A stretch of DNA of 64,000 nt, taken from contig JARUPY010000395.1 in the NCBI GenBank assembly GCA_029817715.1, positions 124,001 to 188,000 of the forward strand, written 5' to 3'. Shown in pieces: positions 35,926-47,590 of this stretch. Positions within the stretch are counted from its first letter, which is position 1, and each line of letters opens with the position of its first letter. Both the position numbers and the translations under genes were made by a program. This DNA comes from Melastoma dodecandrum (lineage: Eukaryota; Streptophyta; Magnoliopsida; Myrtales; Melastomataceae). The notes under the pieces were generated by a model. It ran no database searches. It saw nothing but the letters and a program-made list of their open reading frames with translations, and was not told the DNA's origin.

Positions 35926-36743
35926 CTAAACTACTGGCTCACCAACGAAGGCTTTGAATCTTGCCTCCTCCTTAACATACTCGTTCCTCACCTGCTGTTT
36001 CTCCTCCTCTTGATTCTTTAATAGACCTTTATAGAGTTTCACAGCCTGGTTGATAGAAATTTTCTGCTCTTTAGCCAGATGGTCACGACAGTACTTGAAC
36101 CGTACCGTGGTTAACGGAAACCACCAAGGTTCTTCAACCTTTTCATCCTTTGCAGGACCAGAAGACTTAAGCTGCTTCGCTTTCCTCTTCTTCTTGGCTT
36201 TCTTCTGAGAATTAGCCTGAGCTTTTTCCTTCAGATCCGCCGCTTCCGCTTTTCCTTTGGAGCTTTCCTCCCTAGGATTGGCCACCTTCTATTGAGAGTC
36301 TTTCTGCACATCTCCTTTGGAGTGGACATCATCCTTCTCCTTCAGATCCGTCTTCCCTTCTTGGGAACTTTTCGCTTTCCCCCTAGAATTGGTTGTTACT
36401 TTTTCTTTGGGTTCAGCCACTCCCTTCTGGGAATCAACTTTCATTTTACCTTTAGAGTTAGCCAAAGCTTTCTCCTTAGGATCAACCATCTCCCTCTGGA
36501 GATCTGTCTTCGCCTTTCTCTTAAAGTCGGAAGTTTCCTTCTCTTTGAGATCAGCCAATCCCTTCTGGGAATCCGCAGTTTTTTGCTTCTTAGGACATTC
36601 GAAAGATCTATGTCCCAGTTGCTTACACTGCCAGCAGAGAACTGCTACTTCATTCCTGAAACGGAACTAGCATCACTATGCTCACTATCTCCCTTGTTAG
36701 GACATACCTTTTTGGAGTGTCCCTCCTTCTTGCATCCCCAGCA
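35926..36743 (-). pseudogene. Two zinc knuckles and Lys-rich repeats after RNase H (pararetrovirus)
   Basis: Downstream of RNase H are two CCHC knuckles (C-x2-C-x4-H-x4-C): CWGCKKEGHSKKVC (36702-36743) and CWQCKQLGHRSFEC (about 36596-36640), now in different frames. They are followed by a 210-residue Lys/Glu-rich segment with loose 12-15 residue repeats of the type DLKEK..NSKGK..DSQK (36285-36558), interrupted by one TAG at 36286. The tail contains EEPWWFPLTTVRFKYCRDHL. Zinc knuckles bind nucleic acid and the Lys-rich linker probably does too. This is an extra nucleic-acid-binding module beyond the coat-protein knuckle. Confidence 0.6.
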
Positions 36744-36779
36744 GATCTTCCTCTTTGCAGCTGGATCCATCTGCAGAAT

Positions 36780-37262
36780 TTTTTGAGAAAGAAGAGTTTG
36801 CATATTTTCTAGAGAGAGAGTCAGCTATTATGTTGTGGTCAGACGAGATGTATTCGACCTCATATTTATAATAGCTAAACCATTCCTGAAACCTTAAGAG
36901 TCTAGTTTGCCTAGCTTTCTTAAGGTTTAGACTCATAAAACTTTTCACATAGGTCGAGTCAGAGCGCACTAAAAATTTTTTTGGTGCCAACAAAATGTAA
37001 AAAGCTTTAATTCCATTTTTTAAAGCTAATACCTCTTTTTCGTGTAATTATCTGTGTTCGTACCCCTTAAAACTACCGACCAATGCTTACAAACGGGTTC
37101 AGGCTTTCTTCCTCTAATTTTGAGAACAGCCCCCCAAAACTCGTTTGAAGCATTAATTTTCAGGACTAACTCGTCCTTATCAGAAGGTAAAGTAAGTTGT
37201 GGTAAATTTTTAACCTTTGCTTTAATCTTCCGAATAGATTGAGTATCCTCATCTTCCCATAT
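36780..37262 (-). pseudogene. Pararetrovirus RNase H domain, broken
   Basis: RNase H would degrade RNA in hybrids during viral reverse transcription. The domain runs from LTLPSDKDELVLKINASNEF through KKFLVRSDSTYVKSFMSLNL and RFQEWFSYYKYEVEYISSDH to NIIADSLSRKYA. The segment that normally reads TDAS reads INAS, losing the first catalytic Asp; SDSTYV and the H..AD..SR block remain. Stops at about 37045 split it into two frames. Confidence 0.8.
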
Positions 37263-38162
37263 CTAAGGATTCGTAGAAAAGATTTTCTTCGAAATCCTAC
37301 CCAGTTCTCGGGAAAGATCTTTCACAAACTTCCTAGCATATTTAACAAATCCACAAAATCTCTGGACTTGTTTTTTATCCTCAAGTCTGTCAGGAAATTC
37401 AACAATTTTCTCGGCAATATGGCTTTGAAATTTGATTTTTCCTTTTTCAATCTCCATGTCTAGAAAATTAACTGATTCCTTAAACCATTCTATCTTCCTT
37501 TCAGATAGAATCATGCCTTCCTGTCGAAAGGCATCAGTCACCTTATCAAGGTGCCTCATGTGGTCGTCCTCAGTCTGACTGTAGACTAAAACATCGTCTA
37601 TATAGACCACATAAAATTTGCGGACATGCTTGACAGCATTATCCATTTTGCGATGAAAGACGCCTGTAGCATTCTTCAGACCAAACGGCATAACCGGCCA
37701 TTCAAACATTCCTTGCGGAGCATTGAAGGCAGTTAGAGGAACCGACTCTTCCTCCATCTTGACTTGCCAGTAACCACTTTTCAAGTCAAATTTTGAAAAG
37801 AATTTTGGTTGGCTCAAACTAATCCTATCAATTAGATCTCCTACAGTAGGAATCTTATAGCCATCGTCTTTTGTAGCTTTGTTAAGCTGACGATAGTCTA
37901 TAACCATTCGTGCTTTACCTCGTACCTGCTCGACATGGTTAATTACCATAAAAGCAGGACTAGAATGTGGATTGTAACTGTCCCTAATCAAGCCTTTCCC
38001 AAGAAACTCAGGAATTTGTTTGTCAAATCGCTCAACCATTTCAGCCGTATACGTGATGTTTCTGGCTCTTATAATAGTTCCGGGATCTTTCAGTTCGAGT
38101 GTAGCCTTAAGGCCATTCCGACTCCATAATTTCAGTGGATCTTCACTAAAATTATCGGCCAC
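37263..38162 (-). pseudogene. Pararetrovirus reverse transcriptase domain
   Basis: RNA-dependent DNA polymerase copying the pregenomic RNA. The 300-residue frame contains all main blocks: SYNPHSSPAFMVINH, KARMVIDYRQLNKATKDDGY, IPTVGDLIDRI, FFSKFDLKSGYWQVKMEEES, TAFNAPQGMFEWPVMPFGLK, and the active site YVVYIDDVLVYS (YIDD at residues 187-190). It continues through the thumb (VQRFCGFVKYARKFVKDLSR). It ends in a stop at 37263; upstream the frame breaks between protease and RT. Confidence 0.9.
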
Positions 38163-38432
38163 TTTTACCAGGAATTATCCCATTTTGTCCCTGTTAACTT
38201 TACAGCCATACATGCTTCTTGTTTTAGAAACAAGTCGTCATACCAGTTAGAACTCCTAGCATTCGTTGGAGAAAACAAGGTTTCCACCCAATCTTTATTC
38301 TCATCCAACCGTATATCACCACGCTGAGCTCGCACTCTGAAAGCTCGTTCGCATGGGGAATTACCACAGTACTATGTCCGTTTTACCGAATAGAACCCAA
38401 ATTTCAACCTTAGTTTAGGCTCATGTAGAATA

Positions 38433-38972
38433 CTAATTTTTCACACCACCGATGGAAACATCGTTTTCATCCTGCACAAAAGGTAGGTTTTTCTTTTGTC
38501 CTTTTAGAAAGGCATTACCAATAATGATGTCGGCCTCTAACAAAGGATGTTCAAGGATCTCTTTAATGACGAATTTCTGTCCGCCAATAAAGACAGGAAC
38601 GTTTCTGTCCTGATGGCTAACAATTGTTGTCATTCTATCGACGTTAACGATATGGATGGGTTTCTGCAGTGGTTCCCACCACTCATCTGGTAGAGCATTG
38701 AGTCTAGCACAACTTATGCTACACCTAGTATCTATCAAGATATTCAAGGAATACTCATAGTATCCGGGAAATTTGAAAGTTAGAGCAACATATGTGCTCA
38801 GGTCTTCCTTCCTGACACTAAACCTAGTATGTCTAGGTACCTCTTGGGATGGTTCTATCATCCTCCTGATATCGTCTACCGAAATAGACCTCTGCTCGGC
38901 TATTTGCTCAATAACCTTACAGACCTCAGGAATCGTGGATAAAGAGTTTTCCAAATTGGTAAATCTGAACAT
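38433..38972 (-). pseudogene. Pararetrovirus aspartic protease domain
   Basis: Retropepsin that would process the polyprotein. The active-site region reads LNILIDTRCSISCARLNALP, so the DTG triad is DTR, which should abolish catalysis. The flap region (VNVDRMTTIV, PVFIGGQKFV) and the downstream ADIIIGNAFLKG block are kept. Ends in a stop at 38433, 270 bases before RT. Confidence 0.8.
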
Positions 38973-39033
38973 CCGTATGGATTCCTCTCTCGGCTGGTCT
39001 ACTGGATCCTCATAGACTGGTAATTATACCTGT

Positions 39034-40035
39034 CTATAGCCCACGATTTTTACCCGTATGTTGAGACGGGATCCTTGAATCAACAGACCTTCGAGACATC
39101 TCCTCTACTAGTGGAGGTACAGATGCTTCTGCTGGTCGATACATGATTATGTCATCTCCCACATCACTAGCTCTAGAGGAAACTTCAGAGAGCGTAGGTG
39201 TTCTGGGCTCTCTCAGGATTGGCATCCTCACAGGCAAATGCCTGTCAGTTCTATCATGATCTCTTGACGGATCTCCCAATATTAGGGTAATCTCATTACT
39301 TCTTTGTCGGATGTTAGCCATACTAATTGGTCTAGAACTACTACCAGGTTCAGTCATAACCCCTCTCGCCTATGAAATTGTTGGTAGTTGTTATGACCTT
39401 CCTCGAACAACTCGGTAAGCCTTGAGATGTTCATCACACCAGGACTAGTGGTATTTACCAGTTGGTAAATTACCCTAGTATGATACGCCAAAAAAATTGG
39501 CGTGGGAATTCATTCTATCCATGTTCATTGATTTGATCCGCAAGGTCAATGAATTCCCCAAACAATGATCGTTCTGGGCCATCATGAAATTTGGATGGAC
39601 CTGAAACCATACAAGACCATGTGCAAGGCTGGCCTGTATCCCTGATATCAGCTGATCTTTAAACTCTCTCCATCGTTTATCGATCACAGCTGCTACCTCA
39701 GGACTATCCGCTGGAAAGTGAAATAGCGGAATCAATCCTACTTGGATTAACCCAATGTGTATATAGTCATATACACCTCATGTACGTTGCATGGTTTCCC
39801 TAATGCGTTGTACATTGAGTAATGGGATATCCAACATCTCAAGCTCCGTGCTTGTGACTTGAGCCGTTGCCTCTGACTGTGAGATGTCTATTATAGATCT
39901 AAAGTTAAACCTAGAAACATTATAGACTTCCCTCACGTTGACATTTGGCAACCTCCATTCCAGTGCCGACTGGGATGGATCCTCGTACTGGTGAGATTCC
40001 TCCAGTACCTGATTTGTTGATTCTAATGGAACCAA
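39034..40035 (-). pseudogene. Pararetrovirus polyprotein linker between coat protein and protease
   Basis: Three short frames (40035-39778, 39735-39475, 39357-39034) in succession, each ended by a stop. They carry no domain I recognise; the last is Ser/Arg/Pro-rich (MTEPGSSSRPISMANIRQRS). Their place suggests the variable linker between coat and protease. Confidence 0.5.
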
Positions 40036-40056
40036 CTCATCACCATCTCCATTCTG

Positions 40057-41829
40057 CTATGTTCTCATCATGAACAAATGTGCAGTCCAGAGATCGGAAT
40101 CATCTTCTGAGTCTGTATCGTAATTTGATACTATCTCATAGATAGATTCTACTTCCGAGTCTAAGTCAGAAATATCATGCTCATCAATTGGTTCATAAGC
40201 CATGACTTCTTTCTCATGACTCCTGTCATCCAGAAATACCATTCGGAGTCTTTCTCTCCTTTGGTTCTTCTGAGCACATGCATCCGCTTTGTGGGTTTTT
40301 GATCCACAAAACCAACAGCAATTACAATTGCTCAACGGTTTCCCTTTCGAACTTTTAAGTTCTCTGTCATGCTTACGCTTAAAGGCATCAATCCTATCCT
40401 TATCCTTTAGGTTATCCCGTCTCCTTATAAACCTTTTGGGTTTGTAAGCAAGACCTCTCCTTTGCTTGTTCTGGAGGTTTCTCTTTGGCCAAACTTTCCT
40501 TTTGTTGTATCCGACAAACTTTTTCTTCCTAGAAAAGTTTCTTATTCTCAAAGATTCACCTGGAGCATCACATCCATACCTTCCAGGTACATATTCGATC
40601 TGAGAACAACACCTCTTGTTTAGGTATGGCAGCTTCTTAGCTGCCTCCTTAACTTGGAGCTCAGTACACGCCTTCTTCATCGCGAACTTAACCGCCTGAA
40701 TCTTACCTCCACGTCCGGAAATAATTTTTTCCTCGGCTAGAAGCAATTCATAGGCCTTTTGCGCTACCTCCGGCCAAGACTCCGGAAGTTTTGCAAAAAA
40801 TGTTCCCAATATGAACTGTTGCGACACTGCATCCAGATTGTAATAATACTTCTGGAATTCACACACGTGGTTGTCGAATAGGCACATATCACAGATCTGT
40901 AGTTTAACCAGAGCAGTCAACGATTGCTCTTTCTCCATAGTTTCAGTGGACAACGAGAAACCACAGAACTCTCGTTTTAATGCATCTGTTATTATTGCCA
41001 ACACACCATCAACGGTCAGTGCTTGATCTATCTTCTCCTTGATATCTGTGTGTGCTACCAAGGATTTCCAATATTTCTGCGCCGTTCCCATGAGGGTTGC
41101 CACATACAATTCGTAAACTGATCCAGGGGATAATATCCCCGCGGACGCAATCATTCGAATTAGTAATATCTACTCATCTATCTTTTCAGATACGTGCTTC
41201 TCACAATCAATGTCTAGAAAAATACCAGGGGTAATTATCGGTTTTAAGACCTTATCCCGCGGAATAAATTCTGGCTTTATTCTATGGGGATAGTTTGGCC
41301 TATAAGTTTCCCTCTTCGCAGTGACCAATTCATTAAACGTTCTGTTGCCTAAATGAACTGGTGCATCATCTGCCAGATCTAAAGATTTCCTTAGGTCTTT
41401 TGCCAACTCTCCAGCTTGAGAGTTCAAGTTTGCACTTCGCTTTCGTGGGTCTAAAATGAACGGAGCCACTGACTCTTTGTACATCTCATCCACACTCTTG
41501 CATTGATTCTGTTTGGGATTTCTCCCTCCCAGATTCAATCTTTCGACTAATTTTCCTATTGTACTCTCCAGAAGTCGCCTCGGCTTCAGGCCTTTTTAAA
41601 CTTCTCTCACACTCCACAGAGTCTAACATCTTGTTAACTATAGAGCCTACTTCCTGAGCGACGTAGTTTTGGCTCTCAAGACTCTCTGTACTTCCTTGAA
41701 TGGTTAGCTAAGTTAAAAGATAATTTATACTCTTGCTAATCCCATAAGGAGCCATTCAGACTCTGTAACGAACTCCAACCTTGAAGGAGTTCCAGAAGGA
41801 TTTTCCGAAGATTTTCTTTTTCCAGACAT
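40057..41829 (-). pseudogene. Pararetrovirus coat-protein region, broken
   Basis: Starts with an ATG at 41829 (MSGKRKSSENPSGTPSRLEF), is interrupted by stops between about 41720 and 41600, resumes at about 41595-41170 and again at 41154-40057. The last part has the caulimovirid coat pattern: a helical region (SVYELYVATLMGTAQKYWKS), a very basic region (FSRKKKFVGYNKRKVWPKRN) and the CCHC knuckle CCWFCGSKTHKADAC (C-x2-C-x4-H-x4-C), followed by an acidic C-terminus (SEVESIYEIVSNYDTDSEDD). The knuckle and basic arm bind the pregenomic RNA during packaging. Confidence 0.8.
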
Positions 41830-42505
41830 TTCAAGGACTTAATTGAACTATTTTCAAAATTTTTGGGTGGAATAATTATTAGAAAAAAACGAAAAGTGAA
41901 AGGTTAGTAAATTGAGAATTTTTGAAACTCCTACCTAAAAGTCAAAATTTTTTATTTTTAAGGGTAAAACAGAACTCTACCCGTGATGGGAGGAAGGGCA
42001 TCTCTCTCCGTCTTTCTTTTAAAGTTTTTGGTCCCACTTCTTTCTTTTTCCTTCTTTAATATAAATTAAAATTAAAAGGAAAAGGAAAAGAAAAAGGTCC
42101 CCATTTGCTAAAGAGGAGGAGGGGATGCTTTTTATTTAATTGCTGGTCTTACAAAGGAAAGTAAAGGAAAGGAAAAGCATGATGTATTCCCCTCCGCTTC
42201 AATTTATACCCAATACAATCATGAAATAATGGCAATCATCATGTCTCCCTTCCCCTTTCTCTCCTCTCCAAAACCCATCATCATCATCATCATCTCCTCT
42301 CTCGTTCTTTTCCCTCAAAAGGCCAGTCCAGTCTTCCCTCTGCATTTGAACGCCCACTCTATCTAAATCCCATCCCACCACTCACCCAAGCCCTCTCCTT
42401 CTAAACCCATCTATCATCATCATCATCATCATCAAGCGCTCTCTCTTTTACTCCTTTCTCCATTCCATTTTTTATTAGAGATTGGAAATTAGGGATCTGC
42501 CTTGG
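41830..42505. other. Junction of pararetrovirus and TIR-NBS-LRR promoter
   Basis: AT-rich at 41830-42150, then pyrimidine-rich leader sequence of the resistance gene with two (TCA)n microsatellites at 42276-42294 and 42414-42433. No clear TATA box is seen. Pyrimidine-rich sequence before the ATG at 42506 suits a 5' UTR. Confidence 0.5.
42276..42433. repeat. Two (TCA)n microsatellites in the leader
   Basis: catcatcatcatcatcatc at 42276-42294 and about seven tca units at 42414-42433, both in the presumed 5' UTR of the TIR-NBS-LRR gene. Confidence 0.85.
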
Positions 42506-45500
42506 ATGGCTGGGACATCGGAAGCAGGGACTACCCGCCGCACTGTGAACACCCCCGACGGATCAGCTTACGATGTGTTCGTTAGCTTCAGGGGACCTGA
42601 CACCCGCTACAACATCACCGACGTCCTTTATGTGTTCATGAGGGAAAAGGGGGTACGCGTGTTCAGGGACACGGAGGAGGTCCGTAACAGCGAAGAGATC
42701 GGGGACGAGCTCCGTCGAGCTGTCCCGGACTCAAGGATCTACATTATTGTCTTCTCCAAAGGCTATGCATCGAGCGCGTGGTGCCTCCGAGAACTCGCCA
42801 TGATGGTGGACTGCCGCAGGGACCCAGCCTCTAGGAAAGTGATCTTGCCCATCTTCTACGATGTAAGCCCCAGCGACGTGAAGCTGAAAACCAAACGGTA
42901 CCGGAAGGCCCTCGAGAAGCACAAAGAAAAATACAAGGAAGAAGATGTAAAAATGTGGGAGGAAGCTCTGAAGAAGGTTGGTGGTATCCGTGGTATGGAA
43001 TACAAAGAAGATATGGGGTATATAACTCATAATCTTTAATCTTTCTCTTTCTTATATGATTATTTATGTCATTTCGGATATTTCAACGGCTGTTGTTTCC
43101 TTTGAGCTTTTCCATGTTGTTAGTCGGCAGTTTTTTGAACAACTTGATCTCCATTTGATTTTGGGCAGGATGGGCGAGTTTGTTAGTGCTGTGGTTGCGG
43201 ATATTCTAGACAAGCTGAACATTAAAGATAGGAGTCTGCCGGATCATCTCGTGGGGATGGATGATCGCGTGGAGAATGTAATGGGCATGTTGAATTTGAG
43301 TTCTTCCGTTGAACGACATGTTGTGATGGTGCACGGCATGGGGGGCCTTGGGAAGACAACGCTGGCGAATGTCATCTTCAACAGAATCTCTTCCCGATTC
43401 GATGGATGCTGCTTCCTTGCCGATGTGCGAGAATCCCTGTCGACTAGTGTGAGGGGTGTTGAAAGGTTGCAAAAGAAGCTATTGAGGGATATCTTCGGCA
43501 AATCGGATGGACAAATTGGTGACTCTAGCGATGGAATAAATAAGATCCAAAGACGGCTCCGCAACAGAAGGGTCCTTATCATTTTTGACGATGTCAGCGA
43601 GAGTAGTCAGCTCAAAAAGTTGGTTGGAAATTTTGATTTCTTCGGACAGGGAACGATAATCATCATCACGACAAGGGATAAGAGCGCTTGCGAGGGCCTT
43701 ATGAGACCTAGTGATACTGCTTATGAAGTGGAGGGAATGAGCGATGATCATGCTCTGCAACTCTTCAGTCGGCATGCATTTGGTGGGGAGGGACCTCCAA
43801 ATGACTTTGTTGATTTATCGAAGCGGGTTATTCGTATGTCCGGAAATCTTCCCTTAGCTTTGGAGGTGATCGGAGGGCACTTATTCCGAAAGAAAAAGAA
43901 TAAATGGGAATATACATTGGAAAAGCTTGAACGAGTACCTCACAAAGACGTCTTAAACAAGCTGCGGATCAGCTACGATGACTTAGACGAGAGTGAGAAG
44001 CAGATTTTTCTGGACATTGCATGTTTTGACCATAAAGCTATGTCAAGGGAGTACGGAAGTTACATGTGGGAAGCCTGTGGTTTTTTTCCTAAAAGTGGAT
44101 TGGATGTCCTCCAAAACAGATCTTTGATAAAGGTACTGAATGTCAAAAAAGATGATTTTGGGTTGAGACTTAAAGACAAGTATTGGATGCATGACTTAAT
44201 TAGAGAGATGGGAAGGGAGATTGTTAGTTCAGAGAGCCCCAACAAGCGCAGCAGGCTGTGGGATCCCGAATTGGCACTTAATGTCATACGCCAAAAGCAG
44301 GTGAGATGATAATAATAATAATAATAATGTTTTCCTGATTTATTGGATTGCACTCGATCTCTCTCTCTTGGCTTCCTCATTTCCTTTATGTTTTGCTAGC
44401 AGGGCACCAATCAAGTTTTAGCCATCGACCTGCGTGGTAGTGACGAACTTTTAACCGGGAAGAAATTTGAGGGCATGTCCAATCTCAGGTTTCTTGCAGT
44501 TGGAGCAAAATTAAGTGGGAAGTTTAGGAATTTCCGGACGAATCTAATGTGGCTACGTTGGTCAGTGGGGTGTAATTTCCAGACGAATCCCTCTTTCTTC
44601 AAGATGGACAGCCTCGTCATTCTTCAGATTTGGGGGTGTGGATTTACGGAATATTCAATGAAAGACATGGTATTAATTTCCTTTCCCTTGTGTCCATCTC
44701 TCATGATGCATGCAGAAAATCAACATTAACTAATCATGGGATGATACTCGTTTTTTTTGTTTTAATAGAGAATGGGTAATTTGAGAGTACTTGATATCTC
44801 GTCTACGATTATTACAAGACTGCCCGACCTCTCTCGTTTCCCAAAGCTGGAGATAATTTATCTCAGATTTTGCTGGCAATTGGAAGAAATCCATAGTTCT
44901 ATCGGTGTATTAGATGATCTTAAACGCCTGCATATAGCAGGGTGTAATAGCTTGACAAGATTACCAGAAGAGCTTGGATCTGCAAAAGCCCTACAAGAGC
45001 TCAGTTTGAGGAGTTGTCACGGAATTTCAGAGTTGCCAGAGTCTATTGCGAGGCTAGGGGACCTGAGAATACTCCGTGGGATTGAGACAAGGATAAGGAA
45101 GCTACCATCCTCAATCGGCAATCTAAAGAGCCTTGAGGTATTGGAATTTCAAAATTCCCCCGAATCTTTTGGAATTCCAATGTCAGAGGTGCCAAAACTT
45201 GCAAGATGCAATCTTTCCGGACACACCAGCCTTCGATCGCTAATATTAATTGGTCTCGATGAGGACATAGACGGGATAGAGAAGCTATATGGGTTGCAGA
45301 AGTTATATTTGGAGGGTGTTGGTGGTATTCTTTCTACCAATTTGGGTTCCATGTCTAGGCTGGAAGATCTCTATCTGCATTCATGGAACATTTCATCCGC
45401 ATCGCAGCTTCCTTCGTCCTTGCGTATATTGACACTCGTGGGATGTTGGCCGTCAATGCAGAGTGGGACTTCGCTAGATGGACGAGATAATATTGGAAAT

Positions 45501-45845
45501 ATAAGTTATCCTATCAGGTTGTCAGATTTAGGATCATTGAGGAGGCTTTGCTCTTTAAAACTGAGGTTTTGGGGACGCATCGACTTTTCTGGGGTTGAGA
45601 AGTTGGAACTCTTGGAGGAATTAAGTGTCTGGAAATGTGATGATTTCGTGGGTGAAATCGCAGACCTGTCAAACTTGCGAAGATTGAAGAGGGTGGAGTT
45701 TCGTTTATGCAACTCTCTGATAAGCGTGCCCTGTATGGCGGGAGACTGCCACTTGAAGATTTATGACTGTAGGGAATTAAAGTCATTTGTAGGTCCGTAT
45801 CGACAATACCACAGAGACGAAAAAGGAGAACTGGAAGTTGAATGA
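42506..45845 (+). CDS. TIR-NBS-LRR immune receptor, four exons, about 995 aa
   Basis: Intracellular immune receptor: the LRR senses effectors, NB-ARC switches on ATP binding, and TIR domains oligomerise into an NADase. Exons by splice signals: 42506-43017, 43169-44300, 44403-44669, 44769-45845; phases agree throughout. Exon 1 is the TIR domain (YDVFVSFRGPDTR; FRDTEEV; SKGYASSAWCLRELAMM, with the catalytic Glu in CLREL). Exon 2 is NB-ARC with every motif: P-loop GMGGLGKTT, RNBS-A FDGCCFLADVRES, kinase-2 VLIIFDDV, RNBS-B TIIIITTRD, GNLPLALEVIGG, LDIACFD and MHDLIREMG. Exons 3-4 encode about 15 LRRs (for example LRVLDISSTIITRLPDLSRF, LEELSVWKCDDFVGEI). The true start is the ATG at 42506 (MAGTSEAG). 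No stop or frame break was found, so it is probably functional. The LRR part is rather short and lacks an obvious post-LRR domain. Partner could be EDS1, by family knowledge only. Confidence 0.9.
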
Positions 45846-47590
45846 TGTACTATGCCTTAACTGGATGATTAATGTTGTATTCAATCGTTGTGTCTCTTAG
45901 CTCATGGATTCATTAAAGAGGCCAAAGAAAAGCAACGTTGACAAACTAACTAATTTTGATTTAATATTTCGTTATCGGGGACCTTTCACAGCTTCAAATG
46001 TTAAAACATAACTATATGTGACTTAATAATAATTCTTGTTATACAACAAAAAGGTCTCCACCCATGGATCCGAAGTTGTATTCAAAGGAAGAAATTAATG
46101 TACGGTGTGTTTCTTAGTTAGATGTAGATATCGAATGGGTGCGCCATTCATTAAAATATACCCGATTTTCCATCTAAAAAAGCTTTTAGAAAAATTTATT
46201 CTCTTTTATTTTTTGGTAAGTTACCATCCCAACAAAACAATTATTTGAAATTATCAAAAATATCTAAAAGTTTAAAATGACTTGAAAAGTTTGCTTCTTA
46301 TTTGTTGCTTATCCGAGTTTCGTCTCGACTAATTCGGACTTGATTCGAGTAGGATAGTCGGCAATGGTGGGTGGGTCTTCTTACAGGGGTGAATGTATAC
46401 GGTATGTTTCGAACCTAATGCTTCCCTAATCAAATTCAAACTTCCTTCCACTTGGACAAACTCCATATTGTTCGAACATATAAATTATGTTATTGTTGTC
46501 AAAATCTACAAGTAAAATTAATTATTTTATAAATTTGGTTGTGATAGTCGTTTATTTGATAGGTAAACAATATACAACTAATTTAAATGGACTTTTTTAA
46601 TGGCAGAAAAGTTTTCAGAAATTTAGATAGATTTTGCTTATTTTAATTGCTTTATATGTATATTTTTTGTCTATTTTAATTGCACGAAAAAATTATTATT
46701 ATATTATTTGAAGTTAGAGAATCTCTACGTGGGTTTTGTTGATTTTAATGGCGGAAGAGTTTGGCGCTTGGTGTCAAATATTTATATTTGAGATGAACTT
46801 TATCTTTTGCGAGAATTAATATAATTTGGACTCTTGTTAAGACTTCATCCTTTAACGTTACGACAAGAAGCCAACTTTTTACGAACAAAGAAAAATATCC
46901 AAGACATAAAGGAAGCCGCAAATATGCCATGTCGGGAACTGCTTTTTTCTCAATTTACCGAGATTTCGGTCGACTGCGACCCATTTTATGGTCGACTGTA
47001 AACGAAAAAGTTTGTTCTTTCATAATCATTACGAGAAAATTTGTTCCACGATCATGTCATATGAACTTTTCTGAACATAACGAATTTTCTGGTAAATGAA
47101 TCTCAGCTAGAAACATTATATGAAAGTCCTGAATAGAATGAATTTGCCAAAAGGGTCCCCTTTAATTAAATTAAATTTTATATTTGTTGGAATTAATTTT
47201 TCAAATAAAAGAAGATGATTAATTTTACTATTAAAGGACTATTAAATTAATAATAAGTCTTGATTCCTGATACATTGAAACCAGATTACACAAAAAATGA
47301 CTAACTAACACATCCAAATAAATTTTTTTGTTTTCAAGAAGAGTTTATTTGGCTAATTTTCAAAAATATTAAATAATTACCTCTTTTTAGAAATACCTTT
47401 TCTTCTAAATATTCAAACGGTCAAAATGTTAAATTATTATTTTTAAATAAAGAAAGATTATTTTCATGAAATGTTATGCTGAAATGCCAATAATTTAGAA
47501 TTCAATAGAAATATGTGACCGACCAGGTTGTTGGGATTGATTCCAATAAAATTACGAAAGTATTTATTGCCTCGTAAATTTAAACCTAAT
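45846..47590. other. AT-rich intergenic region
   Basis: The first part is presumably the 3' UTR of the receptor gene. The rest is AT-rich with no recognised gene or repeat boundary until the copia RT fragment begins at about 47590. Confidence 0.5.

Larger units (their letters stand above)
33521..41829 (-). mobile_element. Endogenous pararetrovirus (Caulimoviridae), decayed, near genome length
   Basis: On the minus strand, in order, are: a coat-protein region with CCHC zinc knuckle, aspartic protease, reverse transcriptase, RNase H, two further zinc knuckles with a Lys-rich region, two frames of unknown function, a TATATAAG promoter, a coiled-coil frame, and an initiator tRNA-Met primer site. 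No integrase, no LTRs. This order and the 8.3-kb length suit one Caulimoviridae genome. It is inactive: frames are split by stops, the protease DTG reads DTR and the RNase H DAS reads NAS. I could not recognise a 30K-type movement protein, so the copy may be incomplete, or that region may be too diverged. Genus not assigned; florendovirus- or petuvirus-like groups are candidates. Confidence 0.88.

Noticed and set aside
42482..42505. Eight extra N-terminal residues on the TIR-NBS-LRR protein
   Set aside because: The codon at 42482 is TTG. The first ATG, at 42506, gives the usual short start before the TIR domain.
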